DNA of 64,000 nt from contig NC_134102.1 of the NCBI RefSeq assembly GCF_000715075.1, forward strand, positions 47,191,348-47,255,347, given 5' to 3'. The notes under the pieces were generated by a model. The model had not been told where the DNA came from and ran no database searches. It saw only the letters and a list, made by a program, of their open reading frames with translations. The translations under genes were made by a program, and so were the position numbers. This DNA is from Nicotiana tabacum. Lineage: Eukaryota; Streptophyta; Magnoliopsida; Solanales; Solanaceae. Positions 1 to 10,244 of the stretch are shown one piece after another (position 1 is the first letter of the stretch; every line of letters begins with the position of its first letter).

Positions 1-398
1 CTTATCTTGTTGGTTATTCTCTCTTTTTGACGAATTGATCTAGGTTTTCCTTCTTTCCTTTTTTAATTTCTTTTTGTTCTCCTGTGTGATTATAAGTGTA
101 TTTTGACAAGTGGATTCTTTTTTGAATCAAGGTTAATTGCAAGAAAATTTTACAAAACATCAGATATTTTTATAAAATAATTACAACCAGTTAATGTAAC
201 TTTTTACTAAAATAAGTGGATGTTCCTAGTTTCAGTTTTATGAAACAGTACAATAAACTGTTACTGGAATAAAACTATTATATTGGAAAAGTAACGAACT
301 CCCAATATAATTAAATTTTCCACAAAAATACTGAAACGTTAAACTTTTTTATTTTAGCAAAATAACAAATGGAAAAAAACTAAAGAAAACTTAAATGG
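1..398. other. Unassigned AT-rich sequence
   Basis: I see no coding signal, RNA gene or recognisable repeat here. It may be the interior of the hAT-like element whose right end lies at about 503, or intron sequence of the SET-domain gene that starts further right. Nothing in it settles the question. Confidence 0.3.
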
Positions 399-503
399 TG
401 CGGGGCGGGGCGGGTTGAAAATAGGAAAAATTTCTATGCGGGGCGGGGCGGGTTGAAATTTTGTGGGGTAAGCCTCAAACCGCCCCGCCCCACTGCCATC
501 CCT
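399..503. mobile_element. Right end of a hAT-like non-autonomous element
   Basis: Two copies of GCGGGGCGGGGCGGGTTGAA lie 38 bases apart in AT-rich DNA, followed by the reverse-complement motif CCGCCCCGCCCC. The stretch ends in CTGCCATCCCTA, whose reverse complement TAGGGATGGCAG resembles the TIR of a common plant hAT family with GC-rich subterminal repeats. The left TIR and the 8-bp target duplication cannot be found, probably because the left end is outside the window. The right end abuts the copia remnant at about 506, so this element either inserted there or marks its truncation point. Confidence 0.4.
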
Positions 504-505
504 AA

Positions 506-2516
506 TTGAATGGAGAAGGATTTCTAGACTTATCACTACTTGATTTGTCTATTCCTAGCCGTGTCGAATCCTTATCTAAGTCCTTGCATGAGTCACCATC
601 TCTTCAGTCACCTGAGCCTCTAAATCCCAATGAACACATTGAGTCTCCTAATCCTGATATAGACAAAGGAATTCAAGAAAATAATCCACCATTACAGGTT
701 TATTCCAGAAGAAAGAGGCTACTGATCAAACTACTCAAGCGCAATTATCTCCTCGGATTACTTCTCCTAATACCTACCCTGAACCTGTTGAGCCATCAGA
801 AACACCAAACTAAACTGATCATGAAGAACCTAACCAATCAAATGACCAACCAAATGACCTTGACCTTCCCATTGCAGTCAGAAACCAGAACCTGCACACA
901 ACACCCTTTGTGCCTTTCCTTGACATATCAAAACCCATCCACAAGTCATAAAGCTTTTCTCAGCAACCTCCACACAATTCCTATTCCAAAAAATATTGTC
1001 TGAAGCGTTAGGTACAAGGAGTGGGAACAAGTTATGAAGGTGGAATGGAAGCATTGGAGAAGAATAAAACTTGAGAAATGGTGGAATTACCAAAAGGGAA
1101 AAAGTCGGTAGGGTATAGATGGGTGTTTACAGTGAAATATAAGTCAGATGGGTCTATAGAAAGATTTAAAGCACGTTTGGTAGCAAAGGGTTACACACAG
1201 ACCTATGGAATAGATTATTTCGAGACTCTTGACCTAGTGGCAAAAATTGAATACAGTGAGGATCTCATTGGCTGCAATTTTTAATTGGAAACTACAGCAA
1301 TTTGATGTTAAAAGTGCTTTTCTACATGGAGATTTAGATGAGGAGATCTATATGGAGGTACCACCTGGTTTTGAAAGCAAGAAGGGAATGGTGTGTATAC
1401 TGAAGAAGACGAAGGCACTCTACGGACTAAAGCAATCACCCTGTGCATGGTTTGGAAGATCTACAAAGGTTATGATCAAGCTAGGCTATCGGCAATGTCA
1501 AGGAGAACACACCTTGTTCATAAGGCACTCAAAAATAGGAAAGGTAACAGTGCTACTAGTCTATGTAGATGATATTATAGTAACAGGTGATGATTCAGAA
1601 GAGACACAAAATTTGAAGAATTGTTTACGCAAGAAATTTGATATCAAGGATCTTGGGAAGTTAAAGTATTTTTTGGAAATTGAAGTAGCACACTCAAAAC
1701 AAGGAATCTTTATTTTCCAACAAAAATATGTGCTTGAATTGCCGGAAAAAAACAGGGAAATTAGGGTGTAAACCAGTAGCCACACCAATTGAATATAATC
1801 ATGGATTGTGCAATGCTCCAGAAGATTCTCTGATAGATAAAGGCTCGTATCAAAGGCTTGTAGGGAAATTGATCTACTTGTCCCGTACAAGGCCGGACAT
1901 TGCCTTTGTTGTAAGTGTCGTTAGCCAATTTATGCATGACCCTAGAAAAATGCATCTCCAAGCTATCAACAGGATTTTACAATATCTTAAAGGAAGTCCA
2001 GGAAAAGGAATACTCTTCAAAATAGGAGACATGGTTTTAGAGGCTTATATTGATGTGGATTATGCTAGTTCATTAGTGGATTGAAGGTCAAGTTCTGGAT
2101 ATTGCACTTTCTTAGGAGGAAATCTTATGACTTGGAGAAGTAAAAAACAAAATATTGTGCCCAGATCAAGTGCATAATCTGAGTTCAGATCTATGGCGAT
2201 GGGAGTTTGTGAGTTGTTATGGTTACAGATAATCCTTGATGATTCGAAGATAAGATAGGAAGGACCTATGAGACTATATTGTGACAACAAATTAGCAATA
2301 AGTATAGCTCATACTCTTGTACAGCATGATCGCGCTAAGCATATTAAGGTAGATAGACACTTCATTAAGGAGAAACTAGATAGTGGACTCATCTATACGC
2401 CATATGTATCTACAAAAGATCAGTTGGCTGATATTTTAACAAAAGGACTGCCAAATAATGTGTTTCAAGACCTGATAAGCAAGCTAGGAATTGAAGATAT
2501 CCATTCACCAGCTTGA
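506..2516 (+). pseudogene. Copia pol remnant: linker, RT, RNase H
   Basis: Positions 506-1003 encode a Pro/Ser-rich linker ending in VYSRRKR, typical of the stretch after copia integrase. RT starts near 1078 with [10 protein letters not shown] and RLVAKGYTQ. The second RT block begins at 1247 with QFDVKSAFLHGDLDEEIYME, and the catalytic loop YVDDIIVTGDD lies near 1561-1593. LSRTRPDIAF follows at about 1876. The RNase H end is at 2268-2516 (YCDNKLAISIAHT, DILTKGLP). The reading frame is broken by a shift near 1250, another near 1750, a stop at 2082-2084 and at least two more stops before 2268. The RT catalytic Asp pair is kept, but no functional protein could be made. It is a Tork-like or related lineage; I cannot place it more exactly. 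Confidence 0.88.
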
Positions 2517-2523
2517 CCGGGAG

Positions 2524-2779
2524 TGTCGAATTTTAGAAAATTTCAGGAAAATATTCTTCATATCAAGATCTGATCCTCTAAGATTCTAGGGATAATTGTT
2601 GTAATCTAGAATATTAGATTTCTGATTCTTTTTGTATTTTATATGATTCTGTACAATCCCAATCACGGATTTTATGGGATTTAGGTGATTATGCTTCTCA
2701 ACCTCTTTTGTATATAAAGCCATGTACATGACATTGAAAGATATGAATGAAATTATTCAAGAATCTTACTCTTTCCACA
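2524..2779 (+). repeat. 3' LTR of the copia remnant
   Basis: It begins TGTCGAATTT directly after a purine-rich tract that follows the pol stop, and ends near CTTTCCACA. A TATA-like box (TATATAAAGC) is at 2711-2720. The right boundary is inferred from the TG...CA rule because there is no second LTR to compare. Confidence 0.6.
2711..2718 (+). promoter_or_regulatory. TATA box in copia LTR
   Basis: TATATAAA lies about 190 bases into the LTR, the usual place for the core promoter at the U3/R border. Activity is inferred from position only. Confidence 0.4.
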
Positions 2780-2957
2780 AGAATGAAATAGAACCACCTT
2801 ACTTATATGTTATCACAATCAAATTATCGAAAAAAGAAGCAACAAGAACACCTGACCTTTTTCTACTGATTATGTTTATGCAATTTTTGGGGAACTTTAC
2901 TGTTCGATGATTCAATCAGCATATCAACCTAAAACAAAATGGATTAAAGATTCAAAC

Positions 2958-3034
2958 CTCTTTTGCTTGGACAATCTCTTCTAACAGCAAGGTTCCGTCT
3001 AAGGACATTATAGCTTCAATCCCAAAACTCAAAC
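2958..3034 (-). CDS. SET-domain gene, exon A (most 3' exon seen)
   Basis: The 77-nt exon is preceded on the minus strand by CTATACAG and followed by the donor GTTTGAATC. It completes a Gly codon with the previous exon and encodes GLSFGIEAIMSLDGTLLLEE followed by IVQAKE, ending in phase 0. This matches the segment after the helical insert in plant Rubisco-LSMT-like SET proteins, which normally continues with residues leading to the NHS motif. Those downstream exons are not visible: the copia remnant starts 178 bases away and the window ends before they could appear. Confidence 0.85.
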
Positions 3035-3557
3035 CTGTATAGTATACATGACCAAAAAAGGATGTCATAGAAGACATGAAGCTGAACAATAACTCACCCC
3101 TGAGGAAGATAAGAAAAGTGCAAGTACATTAAAATAGAGGAATATGGCTTCAAATAAGTAACAACGAGATATAGAGCATATTGTACTTTAATTAATCATG
3201 TCAAACTCTTGAAGAATTTTCTTTCTTTCCATTGGTTGGGTAAATAGACTGGATGGAAGGAGCAAGAGGTATACGTTAAATAATAAGAGGATGTTGGTAA
3301 TCTGTACAACCAGAAGGATACATGCAATTTCAACCCAACTCTGCACCTAAAACACACACATACATATACATAAACATAATTACGTGTAAACACACACACG
3401 TAGATTATACACTTACGGGTTAGCGGGCTAAGGTCGATAAGTGATCACAAGACAGAGACAAGTACAGAGGAAGGATTAAACTCCATACTAAACGGGATTG
3501 CAAACCAGCAATACCTTATTCATTTCGAGAAAAAAACATCATTTCAAAGAGACAAAC
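3035..3557 (-). other. Intron between exons A and B
   Basis: Ordinary AT-rich intron of 523 bases with GT/AG ends on the minus strand. It contains a short (CA)n-like stretch near 3350-3400. I see no transposon in it. Confidence 0.7.
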
Positions 3558-3690
3558 CTGTTTTAAATTTCTCTGGCAGTGTATCAAAGTACAACTTAAA
3601 TTTGGAATCAGGATTGTGCTTCTCCTTCATGCTCCACAACAATAACATTGTTTCTGCTGACATACCCTCGACTTCTCCCAAAATGGAGTG
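3558..3690 (-). CDS. SET-domain gene, exon B
   Basis: The 133-nt exon is preceded by GTGGCAG and followed by GTTTGTCTC. It encodes 44 residues plus one base: HSILGEVEGMSAETMLLLWS, then MKEKHNPDSKFKLYFDTLPE and KFKT. This is the conserved segment between the first SET strands and the iSET helices of the LSMT/SETD3 class. It joins in phase 0 to exon C (ending VHASQM) 15.8 kb away and in phase 1 to exon A. It has no stops or shifts, so the gene may still be functional. Confidence 0.88.
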
Positions 3691-4045
3691 CTGCCACATA
3701 AATAAGACGATTGTTAGCTACTCTTCTTATCAAGAATGTTAGTGGTATCAGTATAAATCAATACACTGTTATCAGCTTTTCATGCCAATAAAGCATGGGA
3801 AGAATGGTGTTTTGATCAACATAAGATGCAATTTCTGATGCAGGTTTGAGATATTTTATAATACAAGAAGATGAACTATTGCAGACATTACTTTCAGTGC
3901 TTTCAGATAGGATTTTATCTTGATCATTTCTCGAATTAAAGATGGAAGTTTTAAGGCAGCGACACTCATTGTGCATTAAGAATAGACAGATTTTTTATTT
4001 TAAATAGATGGGATGAATACTTCAAATTTATCAAGTAAATAGTGC

Positions 4046-4530
4046 CTTCGAAGAGTGGCTTCCGACCATTGCCCAATTTTATGGGAATGTGGTGACTAGA
4101 ATAGAGGCAAGAATTATTTAAGTTTGAGAATATATGGTTTGAACATGCTGATTTTACTGAAGCATTGGTGGAACTCCTATGAAGTAGAGGGTCAGCCTGA
4201 TGTTGTTTGGGCTAAAAAATTAATGCTGCTGAAGAATGATATCAAAAAGTCGAACCGTGAAGTGTTTGGCAGCCTTGAAGAAAGAAAGGGTAAGGCTATG
4301 GCAAGACTAGAACAGTTAGATCATAAAAATTTGGAGATACAAGGAGAAGAAGAGAATAACAACAAAAGAGACTCAGGGAACTTGAAGATATTGCTAAAGC
4401 TGAGGAAATTTCATGGAAATAAAAATCAAGATGCCTTTGGATAAAACGGGGAGATAAAAATACAAAATTCTTACATAAGCAAGACAATCCTCATAAGAGA
4501 TATAACTGTATTGATAGAATTGAAATTGAT
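4046..4530 (+). pseudogene. LINE-1 ORF2 remnant: endonuclease end and pre-RT linker
   Basis: The frame near 4058 reads RRVASDHCPILWECGD, which matches the end of the plant L1 endonuclease (SDH of the EN fold). At 4124-4440 the stretch around WWNSYEVEGQPDVVWAKKL and KKSNREVFGSLEERK is the usual linker. It is frameshifted near 4100 and 4370. It ends near IDRIEIDGILVEE, where the sequence switches to the zinc-binding domain. Confidence 0.75.
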
Positions 4531-5158
4531 GGAATATTGGTGGAAGAAGGATTCAGTATTATGGAATGCTAGTAATGACAGAAAGTTCTCAGTCAAAAGC
4601 TGTTATAATTTGTTAAGGAAAAATGCAAGTCACTGGGAATCTAATTGGCCTTGGAAAGTGATTTGGAGGAACAAAGCTCCTGTAAAGGTTGCATGTTTTG
4701 GTTGGACTGCAGCTTGGGAAGCTTGTCTTACCCAAAATAATCTTCAGAAGAGAGGCTTTGTTCTTTGTAGCAGATGTTATTTGTGTGAAGAAGAACTGGA
4801 GACTACTAATCACCTTCTCTTGCATTGTAGATATGCTAGAAAGTGCTGGGAGCTCTTTTTCAAGTTATGTGGGATTTCTTGGACCATGCCTCAGAATGTC
4901 AGGACCCTTTTGAATGGTTGGCAGCATCAGAAGACACATAAAGCACTTAAACAGATTTGGAGAACCATACCTCTGTGCGTATTCTGGACTATTTGGCTAG
5001 AGAGGAATAGAGTTTGCTTTGATGGGCAGAAAGATCATATTTTTAGAATAAAAAATAAGTGTTTGCATAATCTATTTCTTTGGTGTAATAGTAGTATGGT
5101 AGATAGTATGGATCATTACATGGACTTTATGGAGTTACTTAGAAAATGTTGTAATTAA
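4511..5158 (+). pseudogene. LINE-1 ORF2 C-terminus: RT zinc-binding domain (zf-RVT)
   Basis: This is an open 215-codon stretch. From about residue 12 it reads DSVLWNASNDRKFSVKSCYN, then NWPWKVIWRNKAPVKVACF, and a Cys/His cluster CSRCYLCEEELETTNHLLLHC, which is the zf-RVT domain found at the C-terminus of plant L1 ORF2 proteins. It ends with CVFWTIWLERNRVCFDG and a short tail, then a stop at 5156. The first residues come from the upstream linker joined by the deletion. The 3' UTR (5159-5236) and the A tail follow. Confidence 0.85.
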
Positions 5159-5261
5159 CTGCATGGATATTCCCAGCAGTTTTGTATTTCTTTCTGGTAC
5201 CATCTTGGTATTCAGTTAATAAACCTTTACCTTTTCAAAAAAAAAAAAGCAAAATTTATCA

Positions 5262-5400
5262 GGGAGCATATTGTAGGTTTTTTATGAAAATCTTTTCTCG
5301 GAAAATGAAAGATGGAGACCAGTGTGGCAAGATGATGGTTTGGCCAGAGTCTCTGAAGAAGAAAGTGATTGGCTTTCCTTGATGGGTTCAACATGTATTT
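5262..5400 (+). pseudogene. Older LINE fragment flanking LINE-1
   Basis: The frame reads FYENLFSENERWRPVWQDDG, then LARVSEEESDWLS, the segment just before the RT domain of plant L1 elements (compare FYQDLYTENEVWRPS in LINE-2). If LINE-1 and one copy of its target duplication are removed, the frame continues leftward through WDEYFKFIREHIVGF. One extra T lies in the T-run at 5278-5283. LINE-1 therefore seems to have landed in an older LINE relic that extends left to about 3985. Confidence 0.6.
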
Positions 5401-5566
5401 TTAAGAAACATATGATGCAGAAATTTCTTGAGATTTAAGAATATTTAATATTTATTTTCATATTTATATTTTAGATGTTATATTATGTTCAAATATTTTT
5501 CAATTAGATTATCCTTATCTTACCTTAGTTTGTTTATCTTATTTTTAATTATTAATTGTTTTAAGC

Positions 5567-5690
5567 GGAGTTGTCTGACCAACGTGCAGAGACCTCGACT
5601 AATCCAACAGGAGACTCCCCCCCCCCCCAAACCCCCCAAACAAATTTGCCAAAGTAATCCTGCCCATAAGCACAGGTTTCCAAGAGAATA
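5567..5690 (-). repeat. Possible degenerate SINE relic
   Basis: Contains ACCTCGACTAATCCA and TAATCCTGCCCAT, spaced as in the reverse complement of Solanaceae tRNA-derived SINEs. The same two motifs occur together at 21.5 kb. A (C)12 run lies between them. No target duplication or clear A/B box was found. Confidence 0.3.
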
Positions 5691-5935
5691 TTAAATATTA
5701 TCCTTATCTTTTCATAGAAATGAAGTTCTAAATCTAGCTTGTTCAGGGTTCTCTACTCTATAAGTAGGTCACAGTGCACTTTGTTTTGACAAACGTAATG
5801 CTTAATGCATTTATCTCTCTTCCTCTTATTTTTCCCCCATATATCAGGTTGCGAGTTGGTGCATCAGACAAGGTTCCTACAAGACTATTGGAATAGAAAC
5901 GATTCATTCCAAATGGACATGCAATTCTTTTTGAT

Positions 5936-6120
5936 GAAGTAATGTGTTGTATTAAAGGCATCAAGAAGATGCAGAAAAAGTACAAACTCAAAAACCTTGG
6001 TTAACTCTAAATACAAAAAAAACCTATATAACTGGGAGTTAACCAAAACCAAAAACCAAAAATATTACTATTAAGCCATAGTAAGAGAGCTAATGAAATC
6101 TGAGAGGGGAATAACATCGT
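5936..6120 (-). other. LINE-2 3' UTR
   Basis: Sequence between the zf-RVT end and the target duplication on the minus strand. It ends TTACTTCATCAAAAAG, a short A tail as in plant L1 copies. No other feature is visible. Confidence 0.6.
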
Positions 6121-7160
6121 TTACATGGGAAAGGTTATTCCAAGTTTCCAACTAAACAGGTTCATCAGACACTTAGATTTCAGTAGGCTATTGGAAGTTG
6201 AAACGCAATCAAAACATCTGGTGTTCCTCTCTGTCCAAATACACCAAAAAATACATGCTGGGATCATTTGCCAGATCTTCTTGATGGTTTTGTCAACTTT
6301 CCATGAGCACCAGCATTCACCAGCTTCCTTAATATTCTGAGGAGTAGACCAACCGATACCAAAAACTGCTAAAAACATATTCCATATATCTGTTGCCACT
6401 GGACAGTGCAAAAGAAGATGATTTACTGATTCCTAGTTGTTGTGGCACATGTAACATCTATTTACTAGCTGAAAGTTTCTTCTGCATAAGTTGTCTTGGG
6501 TCAAGATAGCATCTCTAAGGGCAGTCCAAGAGAAGCACATTACTTTTGTAGGTAATTTTGACCTCCATATATGCTTCCATGGCCAATTCTCAATCATTCC
6601 ATTTGATGCACACAATTTGCTATATCCTGCCTTCATTGTATATGTACCCTTGCAAAATTACCCCACTTTACGCTATCTGAGATTTGGGGGTTTATTGTGA
6701 AGCCTTCAAGAATTCTAAATAGGTCAAAGAGTTCATCAAGTTCCCAGTCCTGCATGTTTCTCCTGAAATGAGGTTCCCATATGCTCCCTGCTCTGTTCTG
6801 GGCTATTGTTGAGTTAGGTTCAATAGCTATCTGATATATGCCAGGGTGTGAGTCTTTTAGAGGTTGATTTTGGAGCCACCTATCCTTCCAGAATTTGACA
6901 GAGCTGCCATTCCCAACTTTGAAGGACACCTCTTGAAAGAATTCCTCTTTCAGATTGTTAATATGTTTCCATGGCCCCACTCCATGTGGAGCTCTGCTTT
7001 GCTTTGTGCTCCAACTGTCCAGCTTCCCATACTTTGTTGTGACCACCTTCTTCCATATGCTCGTGGTTTCTTGTGCATACCTCCACCACCACTTCATTAG
7101 AAGACTCTTGTTGTGCTTTTGTAAATCTCTAATACCCAGTCCATCTTGGTTCTTTGGCAT
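6121..7160 (-). pseudogene. LINE-2 ORF2 C-terminus: RT-associated and zinc-binding domains
   Basis: From 7160: MPKNQDGLGIRDLQKHNKSL, WWWRYAQETTSIWKKVVTTKYG and FWKDRWLQNQPLKDSHPGIY. Then at 6636: ENWPWKHIWRSKLPTKVMCF, and the Cys/His cluster of zf-RVT (CYMCHNN, then VNHLLLHCPVATD after an in-frame stop at about 6433). It ends near WKLGITFPM at 6121. The same family made LINE-1. Stops and shifts at 6412-6433 and 6636 show it is dead. Confidence 0.85.
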
Positions 7161-7219
7161 AACTACTTTGGACCACTTAACTAGGTGGAATTTATGACCT
7201 TACCTTCCCATAGAAAAGA

Positions 7220-7859
7220 TCATCTAATTTTGTCCAGTTGCTTCTGAACTTTGCTTGGCATAGGAAAAAGAGACATGATGTAAGTTGGAATACTGTCCAG
7301 AACACTATTGATCAGTGTCAATCTCCCTCCCATAGACAAATACTGCATTTTCCATGTTGCCAGTCTTTTCTCTACCTTCTCAATGACTCCATTCCAAACT
7401 TCAATTGCTTTGTACTTTGCTCCCAAAGGAAGGCCTAGATATGTTGTTGGGAAAGAGCCAATGCCACAACCCATAATGCCTGCCAATTCTTCCAAACTAG
7501 GCACCACATTCACAGGGTAAATTAAACTTTTCACCTAATTGATGTGCAACCTTGAGATAGCTTCAAAAAGTAATAGTGTCAGATTCAGATATTGCACTTG
7601 TAGCTTCTCTGCCCCGCTAAATATTATAGTGTCATCTACATATAATAAATGTGATACTGTGACTGAGGTAGCTGCACTATTGCCCACCTTAAACCCTTCA
7701 ATCCACTGCATTTGTTTTGCCTTGTCAAGCATTTTGCTTATTCCCTCCATGGATAGGGGATCTCCTTGTTTTATCCCTTTTTGTGGAGAGAAAAACCAAC
7801 TGGAGTTTTGTTGATTAAGATGGAGTATTTAACATTAGTGAGGCTAAATTTAATTCATC
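7220..7859 (-). pseudogene. LINE-2 RT core and thumb
   Basis: Motifs on the minus strand are SSWFFSPQKGIKQGDPLS (about 7825-7740), HLLYVDDTIIFSGAEKLQVQ (around 7640-7580; the family usually has YADD, here YVDD) and MGCGIGSFPTTYLGLPLGAK (about 7475-7420). RLATWKMQYLSMGGRLTLIN follows, the plant L1 thumb. At least two frame changes interrupt it (near 7810 and 7535). Both active-site Asp residues remain, but the protein is not intact. Confidence 0.88.
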
Positions 7860-7864
7860 TAATC

Positions 7865-8006
7865 TGTTAGTTTAGAGATATGTATAGTGTAGTCTTGTCC
7901 CACATTGGAAGAGGAGTAATATCCCCTTGTAGTGTATAGCTATAAATTGGGACCTCTTGTATTGTATTTATCATCCAATATCAATAACATATTTTCTCCT
8001 GTGCCT
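7865..8006 (+). repeat. 5' LTR of Copia-B
   Basis: Starts TGTTAGTTTAGAG and ends CTCCTGTGCCT. The end lacks the usual CA, but the boundary is fixed by the 3' LTR and the TSD. It contains a TATA-like AGCTATAAATTGGG at about 7940. Confidence 0.85.
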
Positions 8007-8013
8007 TCTCACA

Positions 8014-8025
8014 TGGTATCAGAGC
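8014..8025 (+). other. Primer binding site, initiator Met tRNA
   Basis: TGGTATCAGAGC matches the 3' end of plant initiator tRNA-Met, the standard primer of plant copia elements. It lies 7 bases after the LTR. Confidence 0.9.
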
Positions 8026-8589
8026 ATTAGTGAGAAAAGATCGTTGTGCGTCATTCCAGCGTTAACCGGGAAGAAAGAACTTAGTCATCGTGCAATTTTT
8101 CCGGTGATCTAAGGCTTGTCTAAGTGAAAGTCACTTTCTGTCGGTGTTGTGCTAAAACCAACACCACCACGAGGTAGATCACCTTCCTACGACCAACCCC
8201 TGAAATTTTATCCGGCAGAAAAGCCGCCACGCTCCTCCACGCGCCGGCAACAACTTTTCCGGCGAGGATTCTGGCCATTTTTTCGCGAAGCTTCTTCAGG
8301 ACAGTGTGCTCTCCTCAAAATTCTGAGCATACCCATCTAATTCAAATCAAATTCCGACCACTTTTATATTTTTCCGGCATGAACAGTGACCTTTCCGGCC
8401 ATATTTTGAAAACATTTCTTCAGGACAACTTGCTCGCAAAAGAATTCCGAGTCTATCCATCCTGGTTACGACAAATTCCGACAACTTTGGAATTTTCCAG
8501 CGAGCTACAGTGTTCCGGCGCAGAACAGCGTTCTGTTTTCCTGCTGTAAACAGTGTTTTTCAAGCTATTTCTTCAGTTTTCTCACAGGA

Positions 8590-10090
8590 GTTACATATTT
8601 CCACTATTTCAAGTTAACCCTACTACTTGGGAGCTTGTTCCTCTTCCTGCAGGTAAGTCTATTGTTGGTTGTCGTTGGGTTTATGCAGTCAAAGTCGGCC
8701 CGGATGGCCAGGTTGATCGGCTTAAGGCTCGTCTTGTTGCAAAAGGATATACTCAGATTTTTGGGCTTGATTATAGTGATACTTTCTCTCCCGTGGCAAA
8801 AGTAGCATATGTTCGTCTCTTTTTGTCCATGGCTGATGTACGTCATTGGCCTCTTTATCAGTTAGACATTAAGAATGTTTTTCTCCACGGTGATCTTGAG
8901 GAAGAAGTTTATATGGAGCAACCACCTGGTTTTGTTGCTCAGGGGGAGTTTAATGGTTGTGTGTGCAGATTGCGCAGGTCACTATAAACTATATAGTTTG
9001 AAACAGTCCCCTCGAGCTTGGTTTGGTAAGTTCAGCACAATTATTCGGGAGTTCGGCATGACTCGTAGTGAGGCTGATCACTCTGTGTTTTATCGGCATT
9101 CTGCTCCTAATCTGTGTATTTATCTAGTGGTTTATGTTGATAATATTGTTATTACTGGTAATGATCAGGATGGTATTACTAATCTGAAGTAACATTTCTT
9201 TCAGCACTTCCAGACTAAGGATCTGGGCAGATTGAAGTATTTTCTAGGTATTGAGGTCGCTCAGTCTAGCTCAGGTATTGTTATTTCACAGCAGAAGTAT
9301 GCCTTAGACATTCTTGAGGAGACTGGAATGATTGGTTGCAGACCTATTGACTCTCCTATGGATCCGAATGCTAAGCTTCTGCCTGGACAGGGGGAGCCTC
9401 TTAGAGACCCTAAGAGATATAGGAGGTTGGTTGGCAAATTGAATTACCTCACAGTGACTAGACCTGACATTTCTTTTCCGGTGAGTGTTGTAAGTCAGTT
9501 TATGGATTCTCCCTGTGATAGTCACTGGGATGCAGTTGTTCGCATTCTTCGGTATATAAAGTCAGCTCCAGGCAAAGGATTACTATTCGAGGATCGAGGC
9601 CACGAGCAGATTGTTGGGTACACAGATGCTGATTGGGCAGGATCACCTTTTGATAGACGTTCTACGTCTGGATATTGTGTTCTAGTAGGAGGTAATTTGG
9701 TCTCGTGGAAGAGCAAGAAACATAATGTAGTTGCTCGATCTAGCGCCGAAGCCGAATATCGGGCCATGGCTATGGCGACGTGTGAGTTAGTTTGGGTCAA
9801 GCAGTTGCTCTAGGAGTTAAAGTTCGGAGAAATCAGCAAGATGGAACTAGTGTGTGATAACCAAGCTGCTCTTCATATTGCGTCAAATCTGGTGTTCCAT
9901 GAGAGGACTAAACACATTGAGATCGACTGTCACTTTGTCAGAGAAAAAAATACTTTCAGGAGATATTGTTACAAAGTTTGTAAAGTCGAATGATCAACTA
10001 GCAGATATTTTCACTAAGTCTCTTACCGGTTCTCGTATTAGTTACATGTGTAACAAGCTCGGTACATATGATATGTATGCACCGGCTTGA
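8590..10090 (+). pseudogene. Copia-B pol remnant: RT and RNase H
   Basis: RT starts at about 8607 ([20 protein letters not shown]), then [13 protein letters not shown] and [20 protein letters not shown] (the usual KNAFLHG is here KNVFLHG). A shift near 8980 moves to LKQSPRAWFGKFSTII. The catalytic loop reads VVYVDNIVITGND: the family's YVDD is here YVDN, losing the second Asp. After a stop at 9190, 9232-9813 gives KYFLGIEVAQSSSGIVISQQ, YTDADWAGSPFDRRSTSGYC and SSAEAEYRAMA (RNase H). The end at 9854-10090 carries DIFTKSLTGSRI. Stops at 8985, 9190 and 9811 confirm it is dead. Confidence 0.9.
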
Positions 10091-10097
10091 GGAGGAG

Positions 10098-10239
10098 TGT
10101 TAGTTTAGAGATATGTATAGTGTAGTCTTGTCCCACATTGGAAGAGGAGTAATATCTCCTTATAGTGTATAGCTATAAATAGGGACCTCTTGTATTGTAT
10201 TTATCATCCAATATCAATAACATATTTTCTCCCGTGTCT
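10098..10239 (+). repeat. 3' LTR of Copia-B
   Basis: Follows a purine tract GAGGAGGAG (10089-10097) and ends CCCGTGTCT before the TSD. It has a better TATA box than the 5' copy (AGCTATAAATAGGG at about 10173). Confidence 0.88.
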
Positions 10240-10244
10240 TAATC

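Larger units (their letters stand above)
506..2779 (+). mobile_element. 5'-truncated Ty1/copia remnant with 3' LTR
   Basis: The remnant runs from the integrase-RT linker through reverse transcriptase and RNase H to a polypurine tract (about 2511-2523) and a 256-bp 3' LTR. Gag, protease and integrase are absent. The element lies in the plus orientation downstream of the last visible exon of the minus-strand SET-domain gene, so it probably sits in an intron or 3' flank of that gene. No target duplication could be tested because the 5' end is missing. Confidence 0.85.
4034..5251 (+). mobile_element. LINE-1: 5'-truncated, internally deleted L1-type LINE
   Basis: The copy ends in a 12-A tail (5237-5248) and is flanked by a 10-bp target duplication AAATTTATCA (4024-4033 and 5252-5261), so the insertion boundaries are firm. 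The body starts in the end of the endonuclease and contains the linker before RT. It then jumps at about 4530 straight to the C-terminal RT zinc-binding domain. The whole RT domain is missing, so the copy is dead. Confidence 0.85.
7865..10239 (+). mobile_element. Copia-B: 2.4-kb deletion derivative nested in LINE-2
   Basis: Two 142-bp LTRs (7865-8006 and 10098-10239) differ at 5 positions by my count, about 96.5% identical. A 5-bp TSD TAATC flanks the element (7860-7864 and 10240-10244). The LINE reading frame resumes across it (GERWIN / WIKFSL). After the PBS only about 560 bases of leader remain before the RT start, so gag, protease and integrase are deleted. Its orientation is opposite to LINE-2. 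Confidence 0.92.
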
